This document shows, piece after piece, positions 1 through 7,844 of a DNA stretch of 64,000 nucleotides. How positions within the stretch are numbered: position 1 is the first letter of the stretch; each line of letters starts with the position of its first letter. This DNA comes from JAJCYK01 sp965212195 (GTDB lineage Bacteria > Bacteroidota > Bacteroidia > Cytophagales > Cyclobacteriaceae), in contig CBDBUW010000010.1 of assembly GCA_965212195.1 (NCBI GenBank), positions 992,001-1,056,000 of the forward strand. The letters are read 5' to 3'. Both the position numbers and the translations under genes were made by a program. The notes beneath the pieces were generated by a model. That model searched no databases, was not told the DNA's origin, and worked only from the letters and a program-made list of their open reading frames with translations.

Positions 1-337
1 TAGTAATAACATAAAGATCATCCTGCTGATTAACCTCCTCCACTTTCTCATATAACTTCAACTGCAGCTTCCAGCTGGAGGCTACCCGGCGATAGTATTC
101 CAGGGCCTCTGAACGGGTAGGTTTACTTCCGTGTGATACAAAGGGTACCTCCCCTATCTCCAATCGATCCGAAGTACTAAAAAAGGTCATATTGTAAGGG
201 TAGTTGTACAAGGAGTTGACCAGACACCCCTTGTCGGCAATCAGGTAGCTCATTTGAGCCCGTTCCAGTTCAATACCACAAGCCAATCCAATAGGACCAG
301 CCCCTACTATAAAAGCATCTAAAATCTCGTTTGACAT
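1..337 (-). CDS. ypdA: YpdA family bacillithiol disulfide reductase, 5' part only
   Basis: The reading frame starts at an ATG at 337 and runs out of the window, so only the first 112 codons are present. It opens with a Rossmann FAD-binding motif, VGAGPIGLACGIELE, followed by a segment with NYPYNMTFFSTSD and the region that binds FAD in the YpdA/thioredoxin-reductase-like family. YpdA is an NADPH-dependent flavoprotein that reduces bacillithiol disulfide in the cytosol; some Bacteroidota make bacillithiol. Identification is by recognition of the N-terminal sequence and not by the whole protein, so another small FAD reductase of the same family remains possible. The gene is divergent from the photolyase cluster. 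Confidence 0.75.
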   Translation of the reverse strand, partial: MSNEILDAFIVGAGPIGLACGIELERAQMSYLIADKGCLVNSLYNYPYNMTFFSTSDRLEIGEVPFVSHGSKPTRSEALEYYRRVASSWKLQLKLYEKVEEVNQQDDLYVIT

Positions 338-340
338 CAA

Positions 341-366
341 CCGTCTATTTTTTCCGTCTATTTTTT
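341..366. repeat. Tandem 13-bp direct repeat in the ypdA leader
   Basis: The unit CCGTCTATTTTTT occurs twice with no gap (341-353 and 354-366). On the minus strand this lies 3 bases upstream of the ypdA start codon, inside the predicted 5' leader. Perfect two-copy repeats of this kind usually arise by replication slippage. Confidence 0.9.
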
Positions 367-386
367 GGCCTAAAATAATGAAAAAT

Positions 387-394
387 CAAAACTA
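387..394 (-). promoter_or_regulatory. Bacteroidota -7 box for ypdA
   Basis: On the minus strand the sequence reads TAGTTTTG, an exact match to TAnnTTTG. No TTG is found at the usual -33 distance. The predicted transcript would start near 381 and have a leader of about 44 nt that includes the 13-bp tandem repeat. Confidence 0.45.
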
Positions 395-455
395 TGTGTC
401 CTAAGTTTTGTTTAATTATTGTATTACATTTTTAAACAATATACTACACAAACTC

Positions 456-484
456 TTTGTGATCGTACTGATGGCATAATTTTG
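456..484 (+). promoter_or_regulatory. Bacteroidota -33/-7 promoter of the photolyase-carotenoid cluster
   Basis: TTTG at 456-459 is followed after 17 bases by TAATTTTG at 477-484, which matches both boxes of the Bacteroidota consensus (TTTG, N17-23, TAnnTTTG). The predicted transcription start is near 490. This rules out translation from upstream start codons and puts the photolyase start at the TTG at 494. Confidence 0.65.
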
Positions 485-493
485 ACCACACAA

Positions 494-1810
494 TTGAGCA
501 AATCACCGGTAAATATATTTTGGTTTAGAAGGGATTTAAGATGGCAAGACAACACAGGCCTGACCCACGCCCTTGCCAGCGGGGTCGCTGTATTGCCTAT
601 ATTCATTTTTGACCGGGAGATCCTGGATAAACTACTCAGTAAGAACGATGCCCGGGTGACATTTATTCATCTGCAACTAGAGCGACTACAAGGGGAACTT
701 CAGCTCCAAGGGGGAGAATTACAGGTATACCATGGTACTCCCTTGAAGATTTTCCAGCAACTTATTAATGAATACCAAATAGATACGGTGTTCTGCAATC
801 ACGATTACGAGCCCTATGCTAAGACCAGAGATTCAACCGTTGCCTCACTGCTGGAACCCCAGGGCATCCAGTTCAGGAGTTTTAAAGATCAAGTAATATT
901 TGAAAAGTCAGAAGTAGTAAAACCCGACGGCAAGCCCTATTCGGTATTCACTCCGTATATGCGAAAATGGAAGGAGAACTTTCACGAATTGGGGGGGCTT
1001 GGGGAGCTTATGAATAAAGAAGCACCACCGGCCAACTGGCACCCTGGTAAAGGCTTTTTGCCCAGTCTTGATCAGATTGGTTTTACTGATAATCACACCC
1101 TTGAGTTTCCACCAATTCAAATTGATCCTAAACAGTTGCAACAATATCATCAAACCCGAGATTTTCCTGGATTAGGGGGCACCACCAGGCTGGGGGTACA
1201 TTTAAGATTCGGCACTGTCAGCATCAGGGAATTGGTGGGTTATGCACTGGCAAACAATGAAACCTTTCTCAACGAATTGATATGGCGGGAGTTTTACATG
1301 ATGATCCTGTGGCATTTTCCCCAGGTGGTTACCAAATCATTCAGACCAGCGTACGACCGTATCCCCTGGCGAAATGAGGCTTCAGATTTTGATCTTTGGT
1401 GTCAGGGGAAAACCGGATTCCCCTTAGTGGATGCAGGCATGCGCGAACTTAATGGCACGGGATATATGCACAACCGGGTCAGGATGGTAGTGGCCTCTTT
1501 TCTCACCAAGCATTTATTGATAGATTGGCGGTGGGGGGAAGCTTACTTCGCAGAAAAGTTGCTGGACTTTGAATTGGCCTCAAACAACGGGGGGTGGCAG
1601 TGGGCGGCTGGGAGCGGCTGCGATGCAGCTCCATACTTTCGGGTTTTTAACCCCTTTCTACAAGCCAAGAAGTTCGACCCCAATTTTGAGTATATTAAAA
1701 AATGGGTTCCTGAATGTAATTCACAAGACTATCCACAGCCCATGGTGGACCACGGTTTTGCCCGTAAACGGGCTATTGAAACCTACAAACACGCCCTAAC
1801 CGAAGTTTAA
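494..1810 (+). CDS. phrB: Cryptochrome/photolyase family protein, class I CPD photolyase
   Basis: This FAD enzyme uses blue light to split cyclobutane pyrimidine dimers. The N-terminal photolyase alpha/beta domain begins with VNIFWFRRDLRWQDN. The C-terminal FAD domain carries DAGMRELNGTGYMHNRVRM and the ASNNGGWQWAAGSGCDAAPY block typical of class I enzymes. The frame is open from a TTG at 419, but a good promoter (456-484) overlaps that stretch, so I chose the TTG at 494, giving 438 residues beginning MSKSPVNIFWF. The gene heads a cluster with an SRPBCC protein, crtZ and crtYcd, which suggests co-expression as a light-damage response. A cryptochrome photoreceptor role cannot be excluded from sequence. 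Confidence 0.88.
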   Translation: MSKSPVNIFWFRRDLRWQDNTGLTHALASGVAVLPIFIFDREILDKLLSKNDARVTFIHLQLERLQGELQLQGGELQVYHGTPLKIFQQLINEYQIDTVFCNHDYEPYAKTRDSTVASLLEPQGIQFRSFKDQVIFEKSEVVKPDGKPYSVFTPYMRKWKENFHELGGLGELMNKEAPPANWHPGKGFLPSLDQIGFTDNHTLEFPPIQIDPKQLQQYHQTRDFPGLGGTTRLGVHLRFGTVSIRELVGYALANNETFLNELIWREFYMMILWHFPQVVTKSFRPAYDRIPWRNEASDFDLWCQGKTGFPLVDAGMRELNGTGYMHNRVRMVVASFLTKHLLIDWRWGEAYFAEKLLDFELASNNGGWQWAAGSGCDAAPYFRVFNPFLQAKKFDPNFEYIKKWVPECNSQDYPQPMVDHGFARKRAIETYKHALTEV

Positions 1811-1819
1811 CCCCCCGAT

Positions 1820-2308
1820 ATGAAGCTATATGCCTTAAAGACCCGACAAATAATCCCAATCCCCATTGAGGAAGCTTGGGATTTCTTCTCCTCGCCTCAT
1901 AATCTATCCAGGATCACCCCGGATCATATGAATTTTAACATCCTTTCGGAGGTTCCGGCGAAGGTGTATCCCGGCATGATCATAACCTACAAAGTGACCC
2001 CGGTGGTACCTTTTACTACGGGCTGGGTCACGGAAATTACCCAGGTAAATACCCCGCACTTTTTTATTGATGAGCAGCGATTCGGCCCTTACGCCTTTTG
2101 GCATCACCAACATCATTTTAAGGAAGTCCCACAAGGTACCGAAGTGGTAGATCTGGTACACTATGGTATTCCCGGGGGATTTATGGGCAGATTTGCCCAT
2201 TGGTTGTTCGTAAAACGCCGGCTAAATGCTATCTTTGAGTATCGGAAGGCCGCGTTGATCAACCTATTCGGCACTCCGGACCTCAAAACAGAAATAGCAC
2301 AGGCATGA
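1820..2308 (+). CDS. SRPBCC family (START-like ligand-binding) protein
   Basis: A 162-residue cytosolic protein with no signal peptide. The N-terminal pattern (IPIPIEEAWDFFSSPHNLSRITPDHMNF) and the later FIDEQRFGPYAFWHHQHHF stretch are typical of SRPBCC proteins, which have a deep hydrophobic ligand pocket. It starts 9 bases after the photolyase and its stop overlaps the crtZ start in ATGA, so it is translationally coupled to carotenoid genes. Related proteins are common next to photolyase or carotenoid genes in Bacteroidota; the ligand is unknown. A role in handling a carotenoid or other lipid is only inference from context. Confidence 0.8.
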   Translation: MKLYALKTRQIIPIPIEEAWDFFSSPHNLSRITPDHMNFNILSEVPAKVYPGMIITYKVTPVVPFTTGWVTEITQVNTPHFFIDEQRFGPYAFWHHQHHFKEVPQGTEVVDLVHYGIPGGFMGRFAHWLFVKRRLNAIFEYRKAALINLFGTPDLKTEIAQA

Positions 2309-2784
2309 CTATACTATTGTACGCAGGAATTGTTATTGCCACTTTCTTTTTCATGGAATTCATGGCATGGTTTACTCATAAATACGTGATGCACGGCTTC
2401 CTATGGGTGCTGCACGAGGATCACCATGTAAAGGATGATGGGTTCTTCGAAAAGAACGACGCCTTTTTCCTGATCTTTGCAGTGCCTAGCTTTACGCTGT
2501 TTTTACTGGGCGCTGCCAGTGGATATGATTTCAAATTTTGGATTGGAATGGGCATTTTATTGTATGGGATTGCCTACTTCTTAGTACATGACGTATTCAT
2601 CCATCAGCGGTTTAAGATATTGAGATATTCCAACAATACGTACTTCAGGGCCTTGAGAAAAGCGCATAAGGTACATCACAAGCACTTGGAAGCACCCGAT
2701 GGAGAATGCTTTGGCATGCTGGTAGTCCCTTACAAGTACTATAAGGAAGCCCTCCAGAGCCGCAAGACCCCCAAGTCCAAATAG
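2305..2784 (+). CDS. crtZ: Beta-carotene 3-hydroxylase
   Basis: A 159-residue membrane di-iron hydroxylase of the fatty acid hydroxylase superfamily, converting beta-carotene to zeaxanthin in the inner membrane. The histidine ligand pattern is complete: H25xxxxH30, H37xxHH41, H95xxxxH100 and H121xxHH125. Hydrophobic segments lie between the boxes. It overlaps the SRPBCC gene by 4 bases and is followed 4 bases later by a lycopene cyclase, the enzyme of the preceding step. No phytoene synthase or desaturase is in the window, so the early carotenoid genes must lie elsewhere. Confidence 0.93.
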   Translation: MTILLYAGIVIATFFFMEFMAWFTHKYVMHGFLWVLHEDHHVKDDGFFEKNDAFFLIFAVPSFTLFLLGAASGYDFKFWIGMGILLYGIAYFLVHDVFIHQRFKILRYSNNTYFRALRKAHKVHHKHLEAPDGECFGMLVVPYKYYKEALQSRKTPKSK

Positions 2785-2788
2785 TTTC

Positions 2789-3493
2789 GTGGATTTCCCA
2801 TCCCGCTTTCTTTATCTGTTTCTGGATTTAGCCAGCATAGCCATACCCCTGGCATGGAGCTTTGAAAAGAAGGTCCGGTTCTTTAGAGATTGGAAATATC
2901 TTTTTCCAGCCATAGCCCTTACCGGTCTTTTCTTCATTATCTGGGACGTTGTCTTTACCGATTGGGGTGTCTGGGGATTTAATCCCACCTATCTCAGTGG
3001 ATACTACCTACTGAATCTTCCCATAGAAGAATGGTTGTTTTTTATTTGTATCCCCTACGCCTGTGTATTTACGTATCGATCGTTATCCCATTTTATTAAG
3101 AGAGACCTTTTACAAGCTGCCAGCCCGATCATTACCAAGGTCCTAATATTCATATTAATACTTATTGGCCTTATCCACTTTCAAAACGCTTACACCTTTA
3201 CTACTTTTATAAGCCTGGCGCTCTTTTTATGGTGGCACCTGCTGGTATTGAAAAGCTCCTATTTGGGAAGGTTCTATCTGGCCTACCTGGTAATACTAAT
3301 ACCCTTCTTTACAGTCAATGGAATTCTAACAGGATCTTTTATTCCAAATGAGGTAGTATGGTATGATGATCAGGAAAATCTCGGTATTCGTATGTTTACC
3401 ATTCCCGTGGAAGATACCTTTTACGGCATGCTGTTAATACTAATGAATGTGACTATTTATGAGTATCTAAAGCATAAGGGCCACCGTAAATAA
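2789..3493 (+). CDS. crtYcd: Lycopene cyclase, fused CrtYc-CrtYd type
   Basis: A 234-residue integral membrane protein with about six hydrophobic segments. It contains two copies of the lycopene cyclase domain: the first with FIIWDVVFTDWGVWGFNP and LPIEEWLFFICIPYAC, the second with NEVVWYDDQENLGIRMF and IPVEDTFYGMLL. The PxEE/PxED motifs are the expected acidic cyclase motifs. It converts lycopene to beta-carotene, feeding CrtZ. In actinobacteria the two halves are separate genes; the fused form is usual in Bacteroidota. The start is a GTG, chosen because it is 4 bases after crtZ and the next residues match the family N-terminus. Confidence 0.9.
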   Translation: MDFPSRFLYLFLDLASIAIPLAWSFEKKVRFFRDWKYLFPAIALTGLFFIIWDVVFTDWGVWGFNPTYLSGYYLLNLPIEEWLFFICIPYACVFTYRSLSHFIKRDLLQAASPIITKVLIFILILIGLIHFQNAYTFTTFISLALFLWWHLLVLKSSYLGRFYLAYLVILIPFFTVNGILTGSFIPNEVVWYDDQENLGIRMFTIPVEDTFYGMLLILMNVTIYEYLKHKGHRK

Positions 3494-3533
3494 CTTTCAG
3501 CGGCAGCACTCCAAACAAACTGGATATTTTTTT

Positions 3534-3541
3534 TAATTTTG
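3534..3541 (+). promoter_or_regulatory. -7 box for valS
   Basis: TAATTTTG matches TAnnTTTG exactly and lies 25 bases before the valS ATG, in the 73-base gap after crtYcd. No TTG sits at the proper -33 spacing, so this rests on the -7 match and position. Confidence 0.5.
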
Positions 3542-3566
3542 CCCACCTGTAAACGGATGCCCCATT

Positions 3567-6185
3567 ATGTCAGTTTCATCTAAATATCTTCCTCAAGACA
3601 TTGAATCCAAGTGGTATCAGTATTGGATGGATCACCGCTTTTTTGCCTCTAGCCCTAATCCGGACAAGCCTCCCTATGCCATTGTAATACCACCACCCAA
3701 TGTAACCGGTGTGCTTCACATGGGACATATGTTGAATAATACCATCCAGGATGTGCTTATTCGAAAGGCACGAATGGAAGGTAAAGAAGCATGTTGGGTG
3801 CCCGGTACGGATCATGCCAGTATTGCCACAGAAGCCAAAGTTGTGGCAATGTTAAAGGAGCAAGGTATTGAAAAAAGCGATATCAGCAGAGAAGACTTTG
3901 TAGAGCATGCCTGGGAATGGACCCGCAAGTACGGAGGTATCATCCTGGAACAACTTAAGAAATTAGGCGCTTCCTGCGACTGGGACCGCACACACTTTAC
4001 CATGGATGCGGACTACTACCGGGATGTTATCAAGGTCTTTGTGGATTTACACCGCAAGGGTCTCATTTATCGAGGCGTACGCATGGTCAACTGGGATCCT
4101 GAAGGTCAAACCGCATTGTCAGATGAGGAAGTAAATTACCAAGAGGTAGAATCCAAATTATACTTTGTTAGCTATCAGGTTGAGGGGTCTTCCGACAAGG
4201 TGACCATTGCCACTACCCGGCCAGAAACCATTCTGGGAGATACCGCTGTGTGTATCAACCCAAACGATACCCGGTACCAGCACTTGAAAGGGAAGCGCGC
4301 CATTGTGCCATTGGTGGAACGATCGATACCCATTATTGAGGACGACTATGTAACCATGGAATTCGGTACGGGATGTCTAAAAGTGACACCCGCTCATGAC
4401 CTCAACGACTATGAATTAGGTATCAAGCACCAGTTAGAGACCATTGATATTCTAAACGACAATGGCACTTTAAGTGAGAAGGCTCAATTATTCGTGGGTG
4501 AAGATCGCTTTGTGGCTCGTGAGAAAGTTGTACAACAGTTACAGGACCAGGGTCATTTGGTCAAGGTTGAGGATTACATGAACAATGTGGGTTTCTCAGA
4601 AAGGACCAACGCCGTTATCGAGCCAAAACTTTCCATGCAATGGTTCATGAAAATGGAGGAGCTGTCGAAACCTGCCCTGGAAAATGTACTGAACGAAAAC
4701 ATTCATTTTTACCCTCATAAGTTCATTAACACCTACCGCTACTGGATGGAAAATATCCGGGATTGGTGCATTTCACGGCAATTGTGGTGGGGGCATCGCA
4801 TTCCTGCCTACCATCTACCGGATGGTTCTTATGTAGTAGCCGAATCGCTTGAGGAAGCATTGGACCTGGCACTTAAACAGGACCCTGGTCTAAAACTCTC
4901 TGATTTGAAACAAGACGATGATGTGCTTGACACTTGGGCTTCCAGTTGGCTGTGGCCTATCGCTGTCTTCGACGGAATAGAGCATCCGGACAACCAGGAA
5001 ATCAACTACTATTATCCTACCCAAGACCTGGTAACTGCTCCTGAAATACTATTCTTCTGGGTGGCCCGTATGATTATGTCTGGGTATGAATACCGGCAGC
5101 AGTTCCCTTTTAAGAATGTATATCTGACCGGTATCGTAAGGGACAAACAAAGGCGTAAGATGTCCAAATCATTGGGCAACTCACCGGACCCCCTGCTTTT
5201 AATGGATCAGTACGGAGCGGATGGGGTAAGAACCGGCATGTTGTTCAGTTCGCCTGCCGGGAATGACCTTTTGTTTGACGAGAAACTGTGTGAACAGGGA
5301 TGGAATTTTGCCAATAAGATCTGGAATGCCTTCAAATTGGTGAAGGGCTGGACTGTTGGTGCTAGTGAAGACCAAGATAACCAATTGGCCATTTCCTGGT
5401 TCCAGGATCGTTACAATCAGGCGCTGGAAGAGATTGAAGGGTATTTTGAGAAGTTCCGCATATCAGATGCATTGATGACCATTTATAAATTAATTTGGGA
5501 CGACTTCTGTTCCTGGTATTTGGAACTGATCAAACCCGGCTATCAAGTCCCCATCGACGAGGCTACATATCAACAAACTCTTACGTTTTTCGAAGATCTC
5601 ATGAAGTTGTTACACCCTTTTATGCCTTTCATAACCGAAGAGATATGGCATCAACTAAGGGAACGGGTCAACCGGGATTGTATTATGGTTAGTGCTTGGC
5701 CCCAGGTCTCTTCCTATGACCCACAACGGCTGTCCCAAGCTGCACTTATCTTTGAGGTTATCGGACAAATAAGGAATGCTCGCAGCCAAACACAGACCCC
5801 ACCCCGGGATAAATTGGAGCTCTACTTAAAAAGTGGTCAGGCTGCTTTGTTTCAATCATATGAGTCCATGATCCGCAAATTGGGAGGCATAGGCCAAGTA
5901 CACTGCGGCGACACCATTCCTGAAGAGTCCGGCAGTAAATTCGTAGTGCGAGATCATGAATTTTTGTTGCTTACCTCCAGCAATGTTGACCCTGCTGAAG
6001 AGAAGGAATCACTTGAAAAGGAATTGGAGTATACCAAAGGGTTCTTAGTCAGTATCCAGAAAAAATTGGGCAACCAAGGTTTCCTCAACAATGCACCTGA
6101 CAACGTGGTGGAGAACGAAAAAAAGAAAATGTCCGATGCTGAGGCTAAAATCAAAGCTCTGGAAGCAAGCCTCAGTAAACTCTAG
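3567..6185 (+). CDS. valS: Valine--tRNA ligase
   Basis: An 872-residue class I aminoacyl-tRNA synthetase, the normal length for bacterial ValRS. The HIGH-type signature is PPPNVTGVLHMGHMLNN near residue 41-57 and the KMSKS signature is RRKMSKSLGNSPDP near residue 530. The editing domain lies between (TTRPETILGDTAVCINP). The C-terminus has the charged coiled coil typical of ValRS (EKELEYTKGFLVSIQKKL onward). It charges tRNA-Val in the cytosol. It is convergent with the alanine dehydrogenase gene and the two share the 4-base palindrome CTAG, which holds both stop codons. Confidence 0.98.
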   Translation: MSVSSKYLPQDIESKWYQYWMDHRFFASSPNPDKPPYAIVIPPPNVTGVLHMGHMLNNTIQDVLIRKARMEGKEACWVPGTDHASIATEAKVVAMLKEQGIEKSDISREDFVEHAWEWTRKYGGIILEQLKKLGASCDWDRTHFTMDADYYRDVIKVFVDLHRKGLIYRGVRMVNWDPEGQTALSDEEVNYQEVESKLYFVSYQVEGSSDKVTIATTRPETILGDTAVCINPNDTRYQHLKGKRAIVPLVERSIPIIEDDYVTMEFGTGCLKVTPAHDLNDYELGIKHQLETIDILNDNGTLSEKAQLFVGEDRFVAREKVVQQLQDQGHLVKVEDYMNNVGFSERTNAVIEPKLSMQWFMKMEELSKPALENVLNENIHFYPHKFINTYRYWMENIRDWCISRQLWWGHRIPAYHLPDGSYVVAESLEEALDLALKQDPGLKLSDLKQDDDVLDTWASSWLWPIAVFDGIEHPDNQEINYYYPTQDLVTAPEILFFWVARMIMSGYEYRQQFPFKNVYLTGIVRDKQRRKMSKSLGNSPDPLLLMDQYGADGVRTGMLFSSPAGNDLLFDEKLCEQGWNFANKIWNAFKLVKGWTVGASEDQDNQLAISWFQDRYNQALEEIEGYFEKFRISDALMTIYKLIWDDFCSWYLELIKPGYQVPIDEATYQQTLTFFEDLMKLLHPFMPFITEEIWHQLRERVNRDCIMVSAWPQVSSYDPQRLSQAALIFEVIGQIRNARSQTQTPPRDKLELYLKSGQAALFQSYESMIRKLGGIGQVHCGDTIPEESGSKFVVRDHEFLLLTSSNVDPAEEKESLEKELEYTKGFLVSIQKKLGNQGFLNNAPDNVVENEKKKMSDAEAKIKALEASLSKL

Positions 6186-7405
6186 AATCGGGTACCAATA
6201 AACAGACTCAGGTCCTTACATTTCATTTGGAACTTACGCCCTATATCCGCGTTGGTGAGGTTGCCTTTGAAAGTGTAAACCCCTTTCATGAACCAGCGGT
6301 TGGCAAAAATCATATCCTCCACCGAGCCAACATCCGCAATTTGCAGGAGGATTGGGGTGAAGATATGACTAAAGGCGTTGGTAGCGGTGTGTGCCACACG
6401 GGAAGCGATATTGGGCACACAATAATGGATTACATCATATTTTTTAAAGACAGGCTCCTTATGAGTAGTTATCTCCGAAGTTTCCACACAGCCGCCTTGA
6501 TCAATACTCACATCAATAATTATTGATTCTGCTTTCATCGACGATACCATTTCCTCCGTCACGATAACCCGGTTCCGTCCTTTTTCTGCGCGAATGGCAC
6601 CGATCACCACATCGGCGTTTTTAAGTGAGCTACTTAAAGTGGCTGCGTCGATAGTAGAGGTATAGATCTGCTGCCCTAAGGCATGTTTGATCCGTCGTAG
6701 TTTATAAATATGGTTGTCGAATATCTGGATCTGCGCTCCTAGTCCCAGTGCCGCCCGTCCTGCATATTCGGCCACTGTGCCTGCTCCTAAAATAACCACT
6801 TTGGTGGGTGGTACCCCCGTTATGCCCCCCAGGATAATTCCCTTACCCTGGCTCACGCTGTTTAAATATTCGGCGGCGATCAGCATCACCGCACTTCCAG
6901 CAATCTCGCTCATGGCCCGTACTACCGGCAAGCCACCCACCTTATCTTCGATTTGTTCAAACGCTATGGAGGTGGTGCGCTTCTGATTAAGCGCTTGTAA
7001 ATACCCCGCGGTTTGACTACCGATCTGCAAAGCTGAGATTAAGGTTTTGCCGGGAACCAAAAACTCTATTTCCTCCGGGGTAGGCGGTTCGATCTTTAAT
7101 ACAATATCCGATTTGAATACTTCTTCTTTATCGTATATGATCTTGGCCCCCGCCTCACTGTATTCCCTATCGCTAAACTTTGCTTTGACACCTGCTCCCG
7201 TTTCCACAACTACCCTATGCCCATTAGCGGTTAACAAGCCCACCGATTCAGGGCTCAAACTTACCCGGTTCTCCTGCAATGAGACTTCCTTGGGAATCCC
7301 GATAAACAGGGAATTTCCTCCTTCCTGAACTTTTAGCAGGGACTCCTGAGGATAAATACTTTCCTGTTCGCTGGGTTTACCCGGGGGTGTGAAAGACTTA
7401 GCCAT
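6182..7405 (-). CDS. ald: Alanine dehydrogenase / NAD(P) transhydrogenase alpha-subunit family
   Basis: A 407-residue protein of the AlaDH/PntA family. The N-terminal catalytic domain begins GIPKEVSLQENRVSLSPESV and the NAD-binding Rossmann motif is VVILGAGTVAEYAGRAA. It lacks membrane segments, which argues against a transhydrogenase subunit and for soluble alanine dehydrogenase, which interconverts L-alanine and pyruvate with NAD. The first 30 or so residues precede the conserved domain, so an internal start is possible. Its start overlaps tsaE by 8 bases and it is the last gene of the porX-tsaE-ald unit; this order is common in Bacteroidota. Exact substrate is not proven by sequence. Confidence 0.85.
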   Translation of the reverse strand: MAKSFTPPGKPSEQESIYPQESLLKVQEGGNSLFIGIPKEVSLQENRVSLSPESVGLLTANGHRVVVETGAGVKAKFSDREYSEAGAKIIYDKEEVFKSDIVLKIEPPTPEEIEFLVPGKTLISALQIGSQTAGYLQALNQKRTTSIAFEQIEDKVGGLPVVRAMSEIAGSAVMLIAAEYLNSVSQGKGIILGGITGVPPTKVVILGAGTVAEYAGRAALGLGAQIQIFDNHIYKLRRIKHALGQQIYTSTIDAATLSSSLKNADVVIGAIRAEKGRNRVIVTEEMVSSMKAESIIIDVSIDQGGCVETSEITTHKEPVFKKYDVIHYCVPNIASRVAHTATNAFSHIFTPILLQIADVGSVEDMIFANRWFMKGVYTFKGNLTNADIGRKFQMKCKDLSLFIGTRF

Positions 7406-7844
7406 GCTTTTCGACGATTATTTTACGACTGTCATCAGGCTGCACCTGGATGTTGATTTTCAGGTGCTGTTCCGGTATGAGGGCGCTTACCTTCGAACCC
7501 CACTCAATAAAACATAGATCGCCGGAGTAGAAGTACTCCTGACACCCAATGTCTCTGGCTTCATCTACATTTTTCAGACGGTAAAAATCGAAATGATAGA
7601 AGACACGGTTTTGCGGATTGCGATATTCGTTTACCAATGCGTATGTAGGGCTGTTTACCATGTCGATAACCCCGAAATTCTTACAAATCGCCTGTATTAT
7701 GGTGGTTTTTCCCGCTCCCATAGGACCCTCTAATAACCAAACTTTACAGTCCCCGGCAATTTCTAGAATACCTGGGACCAGACTCGGTAAATCTTGGGGG
7801 TTGTTAGCGGTAAAACAACCCTCAACATCCTGATATTTAACCAT
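7398..7844 (-). CDS. tsaE: tRNA threonylcarbamoyladenosine biosynthesis ATPase TsaE
   Basis: A 148-residue P-loop ATPase with Walker A GPMGAGKTT, the conserved SPTYALVNEY motif, and FYRLKNVDEARDIG followed by FIEWGSK, all hallmarks of TsaE (YjeE). It works with TsaB and TsaD to install t6A at position 37 of ANN-decoding tRNAs. It overlaps porX upstream and ald downstream by 8 bases each, so the three genes are translationally coupled. Length is standard for the family. Confidence 0.96.
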   Translation of the reverse strand: MVKYQDVEGCFTANNPQDLPSLVPGILEIAGDCKVWLLEGPMGAGKTTIIQAICKNFGVIDMVNSPTYALVNEYRNPQNRVFYHFDFYRLKNVDEARDIGCQEYFYSGDLCFIEWGSKVSALIPEQHLKINIQVQPDDSRKIIVEKHG

